Below are positions 10,501-23,230 of a stretch of DNA of 64,000 nt, piece by piece. Both the position numbers and the translations under genes were made by a program. The notes beneath the pieces are model-generated. The model ran no database searches, was not told the origin of the DNA, and worked only from the letters and a program-made list of their open reading frames with translations. The stretch comes from Topomyia yanbarensis (Eukaryota > Arthropoda > Insecta > Diptera > Culicidae): positions 1 through 64,000 of the forward strand of contig NW_026683346.1 of the NCBI RefSeq assembly GCF_030247195.1. Direction: 5' to 3'. Each line of letters opens with the position of its first letter. Position 1 is the first letter of the stretch.

Positions 10501-13500
10501 CTTGTCTTTGTCTTGTCTTTGTCTTGTCTTTGTCTTGTCTTTGTCTTGTCTTTGTCTTGTCTTTGTCTTGTCTTTGTCTTGTCTTTGTCTTGTCTTTGTC
10601 TTGTCTTTGTCTTGTCTTTGTCTTGTCTTTGTCTTGTCTTTGTCTTGTCTTTGTCTTGTCTTTGTCTTGTCTTTGTCTTGTCTTTGTCTTGTCTTTGTCT
10701 TGTCTTTGTCTTGTCTTTGTCTTGTCTTTGTCTTGTCTTTGTCTTGTCTTTGTCTTGTCTTTGTCTTGTCTTTGTCTTGTCTTTGTCTTGTCTTTGTCTT
10801 GTCTTTGTCTTGTCTTTGTCTTGTCTTTGTCTTGTCTTTGTCTTGTCTTTGTCTTGTCTTTGTCTTGTCTTTGTCTTGTCTTTGTCTTGTCTTTGTCTTG
10901 TCTTTGTCTTGTCTTTGTCTTGTCTTTGTCTTGTCTTTGTCTTGTCTTTGTCTTGTCTTTGTCTTGTCTTTGTCTTGTCTTTGTCTTGTCTTTGTCTTGT
11001 CTTTGTCTTGTCTTTGTCTTGTCTTTGTCTTGTCTTTGTCTTGTCTTTGTCTTGTCTTTGTCTTGTCTTTGTCTTGTCTTTGTCTTGTCTTTGTCTTGTC
11101 TTTGTCTTGTCTTTGTCTTGTCTTTGTCTTGTCTTTGTCTTGTCTTTGTCTTGTCTTTGTCTTGTCTTTGTCTTGTCTTTGTCTTGTCTTTGTCTTGTCT
11201 TTGTCTTGTCTTTGTCTTGTCTTTGTCTTGTCTTTGTCTTGTCTTTGTCTTGTCTTTGTCTTGTCTTTGTCTTGTCTTTGTCTTGTCTTTGTCTTGTCTT
11301 TGTCTTGTCTTTGTCTTGTCTTTGTCTTGTCTTTGTCTTGTCTTTGTCTTGTCTTTGTCTTGTCTTTGTCTTGTCTTTGTCTTGTCTTTGTCTTGTCTTT
11401 GTCTTGTCTTTGTCTTGTCTTTGTCTTGTCTTTGTCTTGTCTTTGTCTTGTCTTTGTCTTGTCTTTGTCTTGTCTTTGTCTTGTCTTTGTCTTGTCTTTG
11501 TCTTGTCTTTGTCTTGTCTTTGTCTTGTCTTTGTCTTGTCTTTGTCTTGTCTTTGTCTTGTCTTTGTCTTGTCTTTGTCTTGTCTTTGTCTTGTCTTTGT
11601 CTTGTCTTTGTCTTGTCTTTGTCTTGTCTTTGTCTTGTCTTTGTCTTGTCTTTGTCTTGTCTTTGTCTTGTCTTTGTCTTGTCTTTGTCTTGTCTTTGTC
11701 TTGTCTTTGTCTTGTCTTTGTCTTGTCTTTGTCTTGTCTTTGTCTTGTCTTTGTCTTGTCTTTGTCTTGTCTTTGTCTTGTCTTTGTCTTGTCTTTGTCT
11801 TGTCTTTGTCTTGTCTTTGTCTTGTCTTTGTCTTGTCTTTGTCTTGTCTTTGTCTTGTCTTTGTCTTGTCTTTGTCTTGTCTTTGTCTTGTCTTTGTCTT
11901 GTCTTTGTCTTGTCTTTGTCTTGTCTTTGTCTTGTCTTTGTCTTGTCTTTGTCTTGTCTTTGTCTTGTCTTTGTCTTGTCTTTGTCTTGTCTTTGTCTTG
12001 TCTTTGTCTTGTCTTTGTCTTGTCTTTGTCTTGTCTTTGTCTTGTCTTTGTCTTGTCTTTGTCTTGTCTTTGTCTTGTCTTTGTCTTGTCTTTGTCTTGT
12101 CTTTGTCTTGTCTTTGTCTTGTCTTTGTCTTGTCTTTGTCTTGTCTTTGTCTTGTCTTTGTCTTGTCTTTGTCTTGTCTTTGTCTTGTCTTTGTCTTGTC
12201 TTTGTCTTGTCTTTGTCTTGTCTTTGTCTTGTCTTTGTCTTGTCTTTGTCTTGTCTTTGTCTTGTCTTTGTCTTGTCTTTGTCTTGTCTTTGTCTTGTCT
12301 TTGTCTTGTCTTTGTCTTGTCTTTGTCTTGTCTTTGTCTTGTCTTTGTCTTGTCTTTGTCTTGTCTTTGTCTTGTCTTTGTCTTGTCTTTGTCTTGTCTT
12401 TGTCTTGTCTTTGTCTTGTCTTTGTCTTGTCTTTGTCTTGTCTTTGTCTTGTCTTTGTCTTGTCTTTGTCTTGTCTTTGTCTTGTCTTTGTCTTGTCTTT
12501 GTCTTGTCTTTGTCTTGTCTTTGTCTTGTCTTTGTCTTGTCTTTGTCTTGTCTTTGTCTTGTCTTTGTCTTGTCTTTGTCTTGTCTTTGTCTTGTCTTTG
12601 TCTTGTCTTTGTCTTGTCTTTGTCTTGTCTTTGTCTTGTCTTTGTCTTGTCTTTGTCTTGTCTTTGTCTTGTCTTTGTCTTGTCTTTGTCTTGTCTTTGT
12701 CTTGTCTTTGTCTTGTCTTTGTCTTGTCTTTGTCTTGTCTTTGTCTTGTCTTTGTCTTGTCTTTGTCTTGTCTTTGTCTTGTCTTTGTCTTGTCTTTGTC
12801 TTGTCTTTGTCTTGTCTTTGTCTTGTCTTTGTCTTGTCTTTGTCTTGTCTTTGTCTTGTCTTTGTCTTGTCTTTGTCTTGTCTTTGTCTTGTCTTTGTCT
12901 TGTCTTTGTCTTGTCTTTGTCTTGTCTTTGTCTTGTCTTTGTCTTGTCTTTGTCTTGTCTTTGTCTTGTCTTTGTCTTGTCTTTGTCTTGTCTTTGTCTT
13001 GTCTTTGTCTTGTCTTTGTCTTGTCTTTGTCTTGTCTTTGTCTTGTCTTTGTCTTGTCTTTGTCTTGTCTTTGTCTTGTCTTTGTCTTGTCTTTGTCTTG
13101 TCTTTGTCTTGTCTTTGTCTTGTCTTTGTCTTGTCTTTGTCTTGTCTTTGTCTTGTCTTTGTCTTGTCTTTGTCTTGTCTTTGTCTTGTCTTTGTCTTGT
13201 CTTTGTCTTGTCTTTGTCTTGTCTTTGTCTTGTCTTTGTCTTGTCTTTGTCTTGTCTTTGTCTTGTCTTTGTCTTGTCTTTGTCTTGTCTTTGTCTTGTC
13301 TTTGTCTTGTCTTTGTCTTGTCTTTGTCTTGTCTTTGTCTTGTCTTTGTCTTGTCTTTGTCTTGTCTTTGTCTTGTCTTTGTCTTGTCTTTGTCTTGTCT
13401 TTGTCTTGTCTTTGTCTTGTCTTTGTCTTGTCTTTGTCTTGTCTTTGTCTTGTCTTTGTCTTGTCTTTGTCTTGTCTTTGTCTTGTCTTTGTCTTGTCTT

Positions 13501-15647
13501 TGTCTTGTCTTTGTCTTGTCTTTGTCTTGTCTTTGTCTTGTCTTTGTCTTGTCTTTGTCTTGTCTTTGTCTTGTCTTTGTCTTGTCTTTGTCTTGTCTTT
13601 GTCTTGTCTTTGTCTTGTCTTTGTCTTGTCTTTGTCTTGTCTTTGTCTTGTCTTTGTCTTGTCTTTGTCTTGTCTTTGTCTTGTCTTTGTCTTGTCTTTG
13701 TCTTGTCTTTGTCTTGTCTTTGTCTTGTCTTTGTCTTGTCTTTGTCTTGTCTTTGTCTTGTCTTTGTCTTGTCTTTGTCTTGTCTTTGTCTTGTCTTTGT
13801 CTTGTCTTTGTCTTGTCTTTGTCTTGTCTTTGTCTTGTCTTTGTCTTGTCTTTGTCTTGTCTTTGTCTTGTCTTTGTCTTGTCTTTGTCTTGTCTTTGTC
13901 TTGTCTTTGTCTTGTCTTTGTCTTGTCTTTGTCTTGTCTTTGTCTTGTCTTTGTCTTGTCTTTGTCTTGTCTTTGTCTTGTCTTTGTCTTGTCTTTGTCT
14001 TGTCTTTGTCTTGTCTTTGTCTTGTCTTTGTCTTGTCTTTGTCTTGTCTTTGTCTTGTCTTTGTCTTGTCTTTGTCTTGTCTTTGTCTTGTCTTTGTCTT
14101 GTCTTTGTCTTGTCTTTGTCTTGTCTTTGTCTTGTCTTTGTCTTGTCTTTGTCTTGTCTTTGTCTTGTCTTTGTCTTGTCTTTGTCTTGTCTTTGTCTTG
14201 TCTTTGTCTTGTCTTTGTCTTGTCTTTGTCTTGTCTTTGTCTTGTCTTTGTCTTGTCTTTGTCTTGTCTTTGTCTTGTCTTTGTCTTGTCTTTGTCTTGT
14301 CTTTGTCTTGTCTTTGTCTTGTCTTTGTCTTGTCTTTGTCTTGTCTTTGTCTTGTCTTTGTCTTGTCTTTGTCTTGTCTTTGTCTTGTCTTTGTCTTGTC
14401 TTTGTCTTGTCTTTGTCTTGTCTTTGTCTTGTCTTTGTCTTGTCTTTGTCTTGTCTTTGTCTTGTCTTTGTCTTGTCTTTGTCTTGTCTTTGTCTTGTCT
14501 TTGTCTTGTCTTTGTCTTGTCTTTGTCTTGTCTTTGTCTTGTCTTTGTCTTGTCTTTGTCTTGTCTTTGTCTTGTCTTTGTCTTGTCTTTGTCTTGTCTT
14601 TGTCTTGTCTTTGTCTTGTCTTTGTCTTGTCTTTGTCTTGTCTTTGTCTTGTCTTTGTCTTGTCTTTGTCTTGTCTTTGTCTTGTCTTTGTCTTGTCTTT
14701 GTCTTGTCTTTGTCTTGTCTTTGTCTTGTCTTTGTCTTGTCTTTGTCTTGTCTTTGTCTTGTCTTTGTCTTGTCTTTGTCTTGTCTTTGTCTTGTCTTTG
14801 TCTTGTCTTTGTCTTGTCTTTGTCTTGTCTTTGTCTTGTCTTTGTCTTGTCTTTGTCTTGTCTTTGTCTTGTCTTTGTCTTGTCTTTGTCTTGTCTTTGT
14901 CTTGTCTTTGTCTTGTCTTTGTCTTGTCTTTGTCTTGTCTTTGTCTTGTCTTTGTCTTGTCTTTGTCTTGTCTTTGTCTTGTCTTTGTCTTGTCTTTGTC
15001 TTGTCTTTGTCTTGTCTTTGTCTTGTCTTTGTCTTGTCTTTGTCTTGTCTTTGTCTTGTCTTTGTCTTGTCTTTGTCTTGTCTTTGTCTTGTCTTTGTCT
15101 TGTCTTTGTCTTGTCTTTGTCTTGTCTTTGTCTTGTCTTTGTCTTGTCTTTGTCTTGTCTTTGTCTTGTCTTTGTCTTGTCTTTGTCTTGTCTTTGTCTT
15201 GTCTTTGTCTTGTCTTTGTCTTGTCTTTGTCTTGTCTTTGTCTTGTCTTTGTCTTGTCTTTGTCTTGTCTTTGTCTTGTCTTTGTCTTGTCTTTGTCTTG
15301 TCTTTGTCTTGTCTTTGTCTTGTCTTTGTCTTGTCTTTGTCTTGTCTTTGTCTTGTCTTTGTCTTGTCTTTGTCTTGTCTTTGTCTTGTCTTTGTCTTGT
15401 CTTTGTCTTGTCTTTGTCTTGTCTTTGTCTTGTCTTTGTCTTGTCTTTGTCTTGTCTTTGTCTTGTCTTTGTCTTGTCTTTGTCTTGTCTTTGTCTTGTC
15501 TTTGTCTTGTCTTTGTCTTGTCTTTGTCTTGTCTTTGTCTTGTCTTTGTCTTGTCTTTGTCTTGTCTTTGTCTTGTCTTTGTCTTGTCTTTGTCTTGTCT
15601 TTGTCTTGTCTTTGTCTTGTCTTTGTCTTGTCTTTGTCTTGTCTTTG

Positions 15648-15660
15648 TCTTGTTCTTTGT
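15648..15660 (+). repeat. Single-base insertion in the 11-bp array
   Basis: One unit reads CTTGTTCTTTG, with an extra T near 15653, which shifts the register of all later copies by one base. It is the only visible departure between about 7530 and 23190. It does not introduce a stop in any frame. Confidence 0.85.
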
Positions 15661-18600
15661 CTTGTCTTTGTCTTGTCTTTGTCTTGTCTTTGTCTTGTCT
15701 TTGTCTTGTCTTTGTCTTGTCTTTGTCTTGTCTTTGTCTTGTCTTTGTCTTGTCTTTGTCTTGTCTTTGTCTTGTCTTTGTCTTGTCTTTGTCTTGTCTT
15801 TGTCTTGTCTTTGTCTTGTCTTTGTCTTGTCTTTGTCTTGTCTTTGTCTTGTCTTTGTCTTGTCTTTGTCTTGTCTTTGTCTTGTCTTTGTCTTGTCTTT
15901 GTCTTGTCTTTGTCTTGTCTTTGTCTTGTCTTTGTCTTGTCTTTGTCTTGTCTTTGTCTTGTCTTTGTCTTGTCTTTGTCTTGTCTTTGTCTTGTCTTTG
16001 TCTTGTCTTTGTCTTGTCTTTGTCTTGTCTTTGTCTTGTCTTTGTCTTGTCTTTGTCTTGTCTTTGTCTTGTCTTTGTCTTGTCTTTGTCTTGTCTTTGT
16101 CTTGTCTTTGTCTTGTCTTTGTCTTGTCTTTGTCTTGTCTTTGTCTTGTCTTTGTCTTGTCTTTGTCTTGTCTTTGTCTTGTCTTTGTCTTGTCTTTGTC
16201 TTGTCTTTGTCTTGTCTTTGTCTTGTCTTTGTCTTGTCTTTGTCTTGTCTTTGTCTTGTCTTTGTCTTGTCTTTGTCTTGTCTTTGTCTTGTCTTTGTCT
16301 TGTCTTTGTCTTGTCTTTGTCTTGTCTTTGTCTTGTCTTTGTCTTGTCTTTGTCTTGTCTTTGTCTTGTCTTTGTCTTGTCTTTGTCTTGTCTTTGTCTT
16401 GTCTTTGTCTTGTCTTTGTCTTGTCTTTGTCTTGTCTTTGTCTTGTCTTTGTCTTGTCTTTGTCTTGTCTTTGTCTTGTCTTTGTCTTGTCTTTGTCTTG
16501 TCTTTGTCTTGTCTTTGTCTTGTCTTTGTCTTGTCTTTGTCTTGTCTTTGTCTTGTCTTTGTCTTGTCTTTGTCTTGTCTTTGTCTTGTCTTTGTCTTGT
16601 CTTTGTCTTGTCTTTGTCTTGTCTTTGTCTTGTCTTTGTCTTGTCTTTGTCTTGTCTTTGTCTTGTCTTTGTCTTGTCTTTGTCTTGTCTTTGTCTTGTC
16701 TTTGTCTTGTCTTTGTCTTGTCTTTGTCTTGTCTTTGTCTTGTCTTTGTCTTGTCTTTGTCTTGTCTTTGTCTTGTCTTTGTCTTGTCTTTGTCTTGTCT
16801 TTGTCTTGTCTTTGTCTTGTCTTTGTCTTGTCTTTGTCTTGTCTTTGTCTTGTCTTTGTCTTGTCTTTGTCTTGTCTTTGTCTTGTCTTTGTCTTGTCTT
16901 TGTCTTGTCTTTGTCTTGTCTTTGTCTTGTCTTTGTCTTGTCTTTGTCTTGTCTTTGTCTTGTCTTTGTCTTGTCTTTGTCTTGTCTTTGTCTTGTCTTT
17001 GTCTTGTCTTTGTCTTGTCTTTGTCTTGTCTTTGTCTTGTCTTTGTCTTGTCTTTGTCTTGTCTTTGTCTTGTCTTTGTCTTGTCTTTGTCTTGTCTTTG
17101 TCTTGTCTTTGTCTTGTCTTTGTCTTGTCTTTGTCTTGTCTTTGTCTTGTCTTTGTCTTGTCTTTGTCTTGTCTTTGTCTTGTCTTTGTCTTGTCTTTGT
17201 CTTGTCTTTGTCTTGTCTTTGTCTTGTCTTTGTCTTGTCTTTGTCTTGTCTTTGTCTTGTCTTTGTCTTGTCTTTGTCTTGTCTTTGTCTTGTCTTTGTC
17301 TTGTCTTTGTCTTGTCTTTGTCTTGTCTTTGTCTTGTCTTTGTCTTGTCTTTGTCTTGTCTTTGTCTTGTCTTTGTCTTGTCTTTGTCTTGTCTTTGTCT
17401 TGTCTTTGTCTTGTCTTTGTCTTGTCTTTGTCTTGTCTTTGTCTTGTCTTTGTCTTGTCTTTGTCTTGTCTTTGTCTTGTCTTTGTCTTGTCTTTGTCTT
17501 GTCTTTGTCTTGTCTTTGTCTTGTCTTTGTCTTGTCTTTGTCTTGTCTTTGTCTTGTCTTTGTCTTGTCTTTGTCTTGTCTTTGTCTTGTCTTTGTCTTG
17601 TCTTTGTCTTGTCTTTGTCTTGTCTTTGTCTTGTCTTTGTCTTGTCTTTGTCTTGTCTTTGTCTTGTCTTTGTCTTGTCTTTGTCTTGTCTTTGTCTTGT
17701 CTTTGTCTTGTCTTTGTCTTGTCTTTGTCTTGTCTTTGTCTTGTCTTTGTCTTGTCTTTGTCTTGTCTTTGTCTTGTCTTTGTCTTGTCTTTGTCTTGTC
17801 TTTGTCTTGTCTTTGTCTTGTCTTTGTCTTGTCTTTGTCTTGTCTTTGTCTTGTCTTTGTCTTGTCTTTGTCTTGTCTTTGTCTTGTCTTTGTCTTGTCT
17901 TTGTCTTGTCTTTGTCTTGTCTTTGTCTTGTCTTTGTCTTGTCTTTGTCTTGTCTTTGTCTTGTCTTTGTCTTGTCTTTGTCTTGTCTTTGTCTTGTCTT
18001 TGTCTTGTCTTTGTCTTGTCTTTGTCTTGTCTTTGTCTTGTCTTTGTCTTGTCTTTGTCTTGTCTTTGTCTTGTCTTTGTCTTGTCTTTGTCTTGTCTTT
18101 GTCTTGTCTTTGTCTTGTCTTTGTCTTGTCTTTGTCTTGTCTTTGTCTTGTCTTTGTCTTGTCTTTGTCTTGTCTTTGTCTTGTCTTTGTCTTGTCTTTG
18201 TCTTGTCTTTGTCTTGTCTTTGTCTTGTCTTTGTCTTGTCTTTGTCTTGTCTTTGTCTTGTCTTTGTCTTGTCTTTGTCTTGTCTTTGTCTTGTCTTTGT
18301 CTTGTCTTTGTCTTGTCTTTGTCTTGTCTTTGTCTTGTCTTTGTCTTGTCTTTGTCTTGTCTTTGTCTTGTCTTTGTCTTGTCTTTGTCTTGTCTTTGTC
18401 TTGTCTTTGTCTTGTCTTTGTCTTGTCTTTGTCTTGTCTTTGTCTTGTCTTTGTCTTGTCTTTGTCTTGTCTTTGTCTTGTCTTTGTCTTGTCTTTGTCT
18501 TGTCTTTGTCTTGTCTTTGTCTTGTCTTTGTCTTGTCTTTGTCTTGTCTTTGTCTTGTCTTTGTCTTGTCTTTGTCTTGTCTTTGTCTTGTCTTTGTCTT

Positions 18601-21600
18601 GTCTTTGTCTTGTCTTTGTCTTGTCTTTGTCTTGTCTTTGTCTTGTCTTTGTCTTGTCTTTGTCTTGTCTTTGTCTTGTCTTTGTCTTGTCTTTGTCTTG
18701 TCTTTGTCTTGTCTTTGTCTTGTCTTTGTCTTGTCTTTGTCTTGTCTTTGTCTTGTCTTTGTCTTGTCTTTGTCTTGTCTTTGTCTTGTCTTTGTCTTGT
18801 CTTTGTCTTGTCTTTGTCTTGTCTTTGTCTTGTCTTTGTCTTGTCTTTGTCTTGTCTTTGTCTTGTCTTTGTCTTGTCTTTGTCTTGTCTTTGTCTTGTC
18901 TTTGTCTTGTCTTTGTCTTGTCTTTGTCTTGTCTTTGTCTTGTCTTTGTCTTGTCTTTGTCTTGTCTTTGTCTTGTCTTTGTCTTGTCTTTGTCTTGTCT
19001 TTGTCTTGTCTTTGTCTTGTCTTTGTCTTGTCTTTGTCTTGTCTTTGTCTTGTCTTTGTCTTGTCTTTGTCTTGTCTTTGTCTTGTCTTTGTCTTGTCTT
19101 TGTCTTGTCTTTGTCTTGTCTTTGTCTTGTCTTTGTCTTGTCTTTGTCTTGTCTTTGTCTTGTCTTTGTCTTGTCTTTGTCTTGTCTTTGTCTTGTCTTT
19201 GTCTTGTCTTTGTCTTGTCTTTGTCTTGTCTTTGTCTTGTCTTTGTCTTGTCTTTGTCTTGTCTTTGTCTTGTCTTTGTCTTGTCTTTGTCTTGTCTTTG
19301 TCTTGTCTTTGTCTTGTCTTTGTCTTGTCTTTGTCTTGTCTTTGTCTTGTCTTTGTCTTGTCTTTGTCTTGTCTTTGTCTTGTCTTTGTCTTGTCTTTGT
19401 CTTGTCTTTGTCTTGTCTTTGTCTTGTCTTTGTCTTGTCTTTGTCTTGTCTTTGTCTTGTCTTTGTCTTGTCTTTGTCTTGTCTTTGTCTTGTCTTTGTC
19501 TTGTCTTTGTCTTGTCTTTGTCTTGTCTTTGTCTTGTCTTTGTCTTGTCTTTGTCTTGTCTTTGTCTTGTCTTTGTCTTGTCTTTGTCTTGTCTTTGTCT
19601 TGTCTTTGTCTTGTCTTTGTCTTGTCTTTGTCTTGTCTTTGTCTTGTCTTTGTCTTGTCTTTGTCTTGTCTTTGTCTTGTCTTTGTCTTGTCTTTGTCTT
19701 GTCTTTGTCTTGTCTTTGTCTTGTCTTTGTCTTGTCTTTGTCTTGTCTTTGTCTTGTCTTTGTCTTGTCTTTGTCTTGTCTTTGTCTTGTCTTTGTCTTG
19801 TCTTTGTCTTGTCTTTGTCTTGTCTTTGTCTTGTCTTTGTCTTGTCTTTGTCTTGTCTTTGTCTTGTCTTTGTCTTGTCTTTGTCTTGTCTTTGTCTTGT
19901 CTTTGTCTTGTCTTTGTCTTGTCTTTGTCTTGTCTTTGTCTTGTCTTTGTCTTGTCTTTGTCTTGTCTTTGTCTTGTCTTTGTCTTGTCTTTGTCTTGTC
20001 TTTGTCTTGTCTTTGTCTTGTCTTTGTCTTGTCTTTGTCTTGTCTTTGTCTTGTCTTTGTCTTGTCTTTGTCTTGTCTTTGTCTTGTCTTTGTCTTGTCT
20101 TTGTCTTGTCTTTGTCTTGTCTTTGTCTTGTCTTTGTCTTGTCTTTGTCTTGTCTTTGTCTTGTCTTTGTCTTGTCTTTGTCTTGTCTTTGTCTTGTCTT
20201 TGTCTTGTCTTTGTCTTGTCTTTGTCTTGTCTTTGTCTTGTCTTTGTCTTGTCTTTGTCTTGTCTTTGTCTTGTCTTTGTCTTGTCTTTGTCTTGTCTTT
20301 GTCTTGTCTTTGTCTTGTCTTTGTCTTGTCTTTGTCTTGTCTTTGTCTTGTCTTTGTCTTGTCTTTGTCTTGTCTTTGTCTTGTCTTTGTCTTGTCTTTG
20401 TCTTGTCTTTGTCTTGTCTTTGTCTTGTCTTTGTCTTGTCTTTGTCTTGTCTTTGTCTTGTCTTTGTCTTGTCTTTGTCTTGTCTTTGTCTTGTCTTTGT
20501 CTTGTCTTTGTCTTGTCTTTGTCTTGTCTTTGTCTTGTCTTTGTCTTGTCTTTGTCTTGTCTTTGTCTTGTCTTTGTCTTGTCTTTGTCTTGTCTTTGTC
20601 TTGTCTTTGTCTTGTCTTTGTCTTGTCTTTGTCTTGTCTTTGTCTTGTCTTTGTCTTGTCTTTGTCTTGTCTTTGTCTTGTCTTTGTCTTGTCTTTGTCT
20701 TGTCTTTGTCTTGTCTTTGTCTTGTCTTTGTCTTGTCTTTGTCTTGTCTTTGTCTTGTCTTTGTCTTGTCTTTGTCTTGTCTTTGTCTTGTCTTTGTCTT
20801 GTCTTTGTCTTGTCTTTGTCTTGTCTTTGTCTTGTCTTTGTCTTGTCTTTGTCTTGTCTTTGTCTTGTCTTTGTCTTGTCTTTGTCTTGTCTTTGTCTTG
20901 TCTTTGTCTTGTCTTTGTCTTGTCTTTGTCTTGTCTTTGTCTTGTCTTTGTCTTGTCTTTGTCTTGTCTTTGTCTTGTCTTTGTCTTGTCTTTGTCTTGT
21001 CTTTGTCTTGTCTTTGTCTTGTCTTTGTCTTGTCTTTGTCTTGTCTTTGTCTTGTCTTTGTCTTGTCTTTGTCTTGTCTTTGTCTTGTCTTTGTCTTGTC
21101 TTTGTCTTGTCTTTGTCTTGTCTTTGTCTTGTCTTTGTCTTGTCTTTGTCTTGTCTTTGTCTTGTCTTTGTCTTGTCTTTGTCTTGTCTTTGTCTTGTCT
21201 TTGTCTTGTCTTTGTCTTGTCTTTGTCTTGTCTTTGTCTTGTCTTTGTCTTGTCTTTGTCTTGTCTTTGTCTTGTCTTTGTCTTGTCTTTGTCTTGTCTT
21301 TGTCTTGTCTTTGTCTTGTCTTTGTCTTGTCTTTGTCTTGTCTTTGTCTTGTCTTTGTCTTGTCTTTGTCTTGTCTTTGTCTTGTCTTTGTCTTGTCTTT
21401 GTCTTGTCTTTGTCTTGTCTTTGTCTTGTCTTTGTCTTGTCTTTGTCTTGTCTTTGTCTTGTCTTTGTCTTGTCTTTGTCTTGTCTTTGTCTTGTCTTTG
21501 TCTTGTCTTTGTCTTGTCTTTGTCTTGTCTTTGTCTTGTCTTTGTCTTGTCTTTGTCTTGTCTTTGTCTTGTCTTTGTCTTGTCTTTGTCTTGTCTTTGT

Positions 21601-23189
21601 CTTGTCTTTGTCTTGTCTTTGTCTTGTCTTTGTCTTGTCTTTGTCTTGTCTTTGTCTTGTCTTTGTCTTGTCTTTGTCTTGTCTTTGTCTTGTCTTTGTC
21701 TTGTCTTTGTCTTGTCTTTGTCTTGTCTTTGTCTTGTCTTTGTCTTGTCTTTGTCTTGTCTTTGTCTTGTCTTTGTCTTGTCTTTGTCTTGTCTTTGTCT
21801 TGTCTTTGTCTTGTCTTTGTCTTGTCTTTGTCTTGTCTTTGTCTTGTCTTTGTCTTGTCTTTGTCTTGTCTTTGTCTTGTCTTTGTCTTGTCTTTGTCTT
21901 GTCTTTGTCTTGTCTTTGTCTTGTCTTTGTCTTGTCTTTGTCTTGTCTTTGTCTTGTCTTTGTCTTGTCTTTGTCTTGTCTTTGTCTTGTCTTTGTCTTG
22001 TCTTTGTCTTGTCTTTGTCTTGTCTTTGTCTTGTCTTTGTCTTGTCTTTGTCTTGTCTTTGTCTTGTCTTTGTCTTGTCTTTGTCTTGTCTTTGTCTTGT
22101 CTTTGTCTTGTCTTTGTCTTGTCTTTGTCTTGTCTTTGTCTTGTCTTTGTCTTGTCTTTGTCTTGTCTTTGTCTTGTCTTTGTCTTGTCTTTGTCTTGTC
22201 TTTGTCTTGTCTTTGTCTTGTCTTTGTCTTGTCTTTGTCTTGTCTTTGTCTTGTCTTTGTCTTGTCTTTGTCTTGTCTTTGTCTTGTCTTTGTCTTGTCT
22301 TTGTCTTGTCTTTGTCTTGTCTTTGTCTTGTCTTTGTCTTGTCTTTGTCTTGTCTTTGTCTTGTCTTTGTCTTGTCTTTGTCTTGTCTTTGTCTTGTCTT
22401 TGTCTTGTCTTTGTCTTGTCTTTGTCTTGTCTTTGTCTTGTCTTTGTCTTGTCTTTGTCTTGTCTTTGTCTTGTCTTTGTCTTGTCTTTGTCTTGTCTTT
22501 GTCTTGTCTTTGTCTTGTCTTTGTCTTGTCTTTGTCTTGTCTTTGTCTTGTCTTTGTCTTGTCTTTGTCTTGTCTTTGTCTTGTCTTTGTCTTGTCTTTG
22601 TCTTGTCTTTGTCTTGTCTTTGTCTTGTCTTTGTCTTGTCTTTGTCTTGTCTTTGTCTTGTCTTTGTCTTGTCTTTGTCTTGTCTTTGTCTTGTCTTTGT
22701 CTTGTCTTTGTCTTGTCTTTGTCTTGTCTTTGTCTTGTCTTTGTCTTGTCTTTGTCTTGTCTTTGTCTTGTCTTTGTCTTGTCTTTGTCTTGTCTTTGTC
22801 TTGTCTTTGTCTTGTCTTTGTCTTGTCTTTGTCTTGTCTTTGTCTTGTCTTTGTCTTGTCTTTGTCTTGTCTTTGTCTTGTCTTTGTCTTGTCTTTGTCT
22901 TGTCTTTGTCTTGTCTTTGTCTTGTCTTTGTCTTGTCTTTGTCTTGTCTTTGTCTTGTCTTTGTCTTGTCTTTGTCTTGTCTTTGTCTTGTCTTTGTCTT
23001 GTCTTTGTCTTGTCTTTGTCTTGTCTTTGTCTTGTCTTTGTCTTGTCTTTGTCTTGTCTTTGTCTTGTCTTTGTCTTGTCTTTGTCTTGTCTTTGTCTTG
23101 TCTTTGTCTTGTCTTTGTCTTGTCTTTGTCTTGTCTTTGTCTTGTCTTTGTCTTGTCTTTGTCTTGTCTTTGTCTTGTCTTTGTCTTGT

Positions 23190-23230
23190 CTTTGTGTCTT
23201 GTCTTGTCTTTGTCTTGTCTTTGTCTTGTC
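23190..23230 (+). repeat. Variant right edge of the 11-bp array
   Basis: One unit reads CTTTGTGTCTTGTCTTG, after which three or four normal half-units end in GTCTTGTC. The next base starts a degenerate unit of the 153-bp satellite, so the two arrays are directly joined without unique sequence between them. Confidence 0.85.

Larger units (their letters stand above)
4413..23230 (+). repeat. 18.8-kb tandem array of the 11-bp unit GTCTTGTCTTT
   Basis: About 1,710 copies of an 11-mer made of alternating GTCTTT and GTCTT. The plus strand is about 64% T, 18% G and 18% C and has no A through nearly the whole array. Only a few departures are visible: degenerate units at the left edge, a GTCGTCTTGTCTT variant at 4903 and again at 5521, ten pure GTCTTT hexamers at 7469-7528, one inserted T near 15653, and a variant near 23193. 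All six frames are free of stops because 11 and 3 share no factor: every plus frame reads LSLSCLCLVFV repeated and every minus frame DKTKTRQRQDK repeated. The 6,000-codon frames are therefore artefacts. The near-perfect sequence suggests recent expansion, or possibly an assembly effect. Confidence 0.98.
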
